Below the pieces are notes generated by a model. The model worked only from the letters and a program-made list of their open reading frames with translations, made no database searches and had not been told where the DNA came from. Below, in pieces: positions 63,541 to 64,000 of a stretch of DNA of 64,000 nucleotides (the stretch's first letter is position 1; every line of letters begins with the position of its first letter). A program made the translations under genes and the position numbers. The stretch comes from Symsagittifera roscoffensis (lineage: Eukaryota > Xenacoelomorpha > Acoela > Convolutidae): the NCBI RefSeq assembly GCF_963678635.1, contig NC_087065.1, forward strand, positions 65,565,374 through 65,629,373, given 5' to 3'.

Positions 63541-64000
63541 GTGTTTTTTTCAAATCTAAGCTCCGAAAGCCACAAATTTAGCTCAGCCTACGTGAGACCG
63601 CTTCTCATAGTCATTTTGAAAACTTGAACTTTTTAAATGAATCTGCTTAATGGAGAAGTAGCGCCAAAGCAGTTGCCAGCCTGTGTTTTTTTGTGCAGGC
63701 AAGACCTATAAGGTATCTTTTACTCGCTTTTTTAGCAAACTTTCTTGCTGATGATCCACTCCAGATTCTACAAAATACTGGCGTTCAATTTTTTAATCAA
63801 AATAATCAAGACAATCGACAAAAATGGGGTTTTGCAGAACATCGTTGAAATGTTTGTTTTTGAAATCCTAAATTTTTCAGATTCGTGTGAGTCACATCCC
63901 TTGATCGATATTTCCCCTTGGGGGGGTTCAGTTTGGACATGTAGCAATAAGAGATATCAGTGATCCAATTTGTTGCTTTGGTCATGCCCTATTCTACTGA
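63541..64000. other. Right edge, no feature recognised
   Basis: Non-repetitive AT-rich DNA. A 72-codon open frame (63745-63963) shows no family features, and I do not call it a gene. Confidence 0.4.

Overview
This window is an AT-rich stretch of a eukaryotic, almost certainly metazoan, nuclear genome. Two spliced host genes lie on the minus strand, embedded in large introns and intergenic DNA packed with decayed transposable elements and tandem repeats. The animal assignment rests on MED12 and VPS39 proteins of animal type, GT-AG introns of 0.2 to 6.8 kb, LINE, SINE, Mutator-like and Ty3/gypsy remnants, and the absence of any bacterial gene organisation. I cannot fix the phylum from the sequence.

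From 24.7 kb down to the left edge (minus strand) lies the 5' two-fifths or so of MED12, the CDK8-kinase-module subunit of Mediator. I could place 15 consecutive coding exons from the start codon to about residue 1010, with splice phases that agree at every junction. The gene continues beyond base 1. Its introns hold a LINE reverse-transcriptase remnant (2.2-3.2 kb), a Mutator-like DNA transposon with composite inverted ends (5.65-7.95 kb), the 3' end of a second LINE (10.2-11.55 kb), a satellite array with a long hairpin (13.1-14.1 kb), and several copies of two non-autonomous repeat families, here called A and B.

From 24.7 to 38.9 kb I found no recognisable host gene. It holds copies of families A, B and D, a reverse-oriented LINE tail (28.3 kb), tRNA-like repeats (about 31.9 kb), a head-to-tail pair of tRNA-derived SINEs (32.9-33.3 kb), a degenerate short-period array (33.8-34.5 kb) and an unexplained island of less AT-rich, open sequence (36.0-36.9 kb).

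From 48.07 down to 38.88 kb (minus strand) lies a complete VPS39 gene, five coding exons and about 929 residues, encoding the HOPS/CORVET-type vacuolar tethering subunit. Its introns and upstream flank are built of families B, D and E and a near-identical duplication of about 0.9 kb (45.8 and 49.3 kb).

From 51.9 to 61.0 kb on the plus strand lies a broken Ty3/gypsy-type LTR retrotransposon complex. The order is linker, aspartic protease, reverse transcriptase (with an internal inverted duplication), RNase H, integrase, a macro-domain-like ORF, polypurine tract, LTR-like DNA with a TATA box, then a second gag-like coiled-coil reading frame followed by an SGNH/GDSL-hydrolase-like domain that has lost its catalytic residues. 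The combination of a macro-like and an SGNH-like module around a gypsy pol is the most unusual content here. The window ends in a degenerate array of roughly 85 bp units (61.6-63.5 kb).

Exon boundaries were set by reading the reverse complement, matching to the known protein families and requiring consistent phase. Repeat-family names A to E are local labels, and repeat boundaries are approximate.
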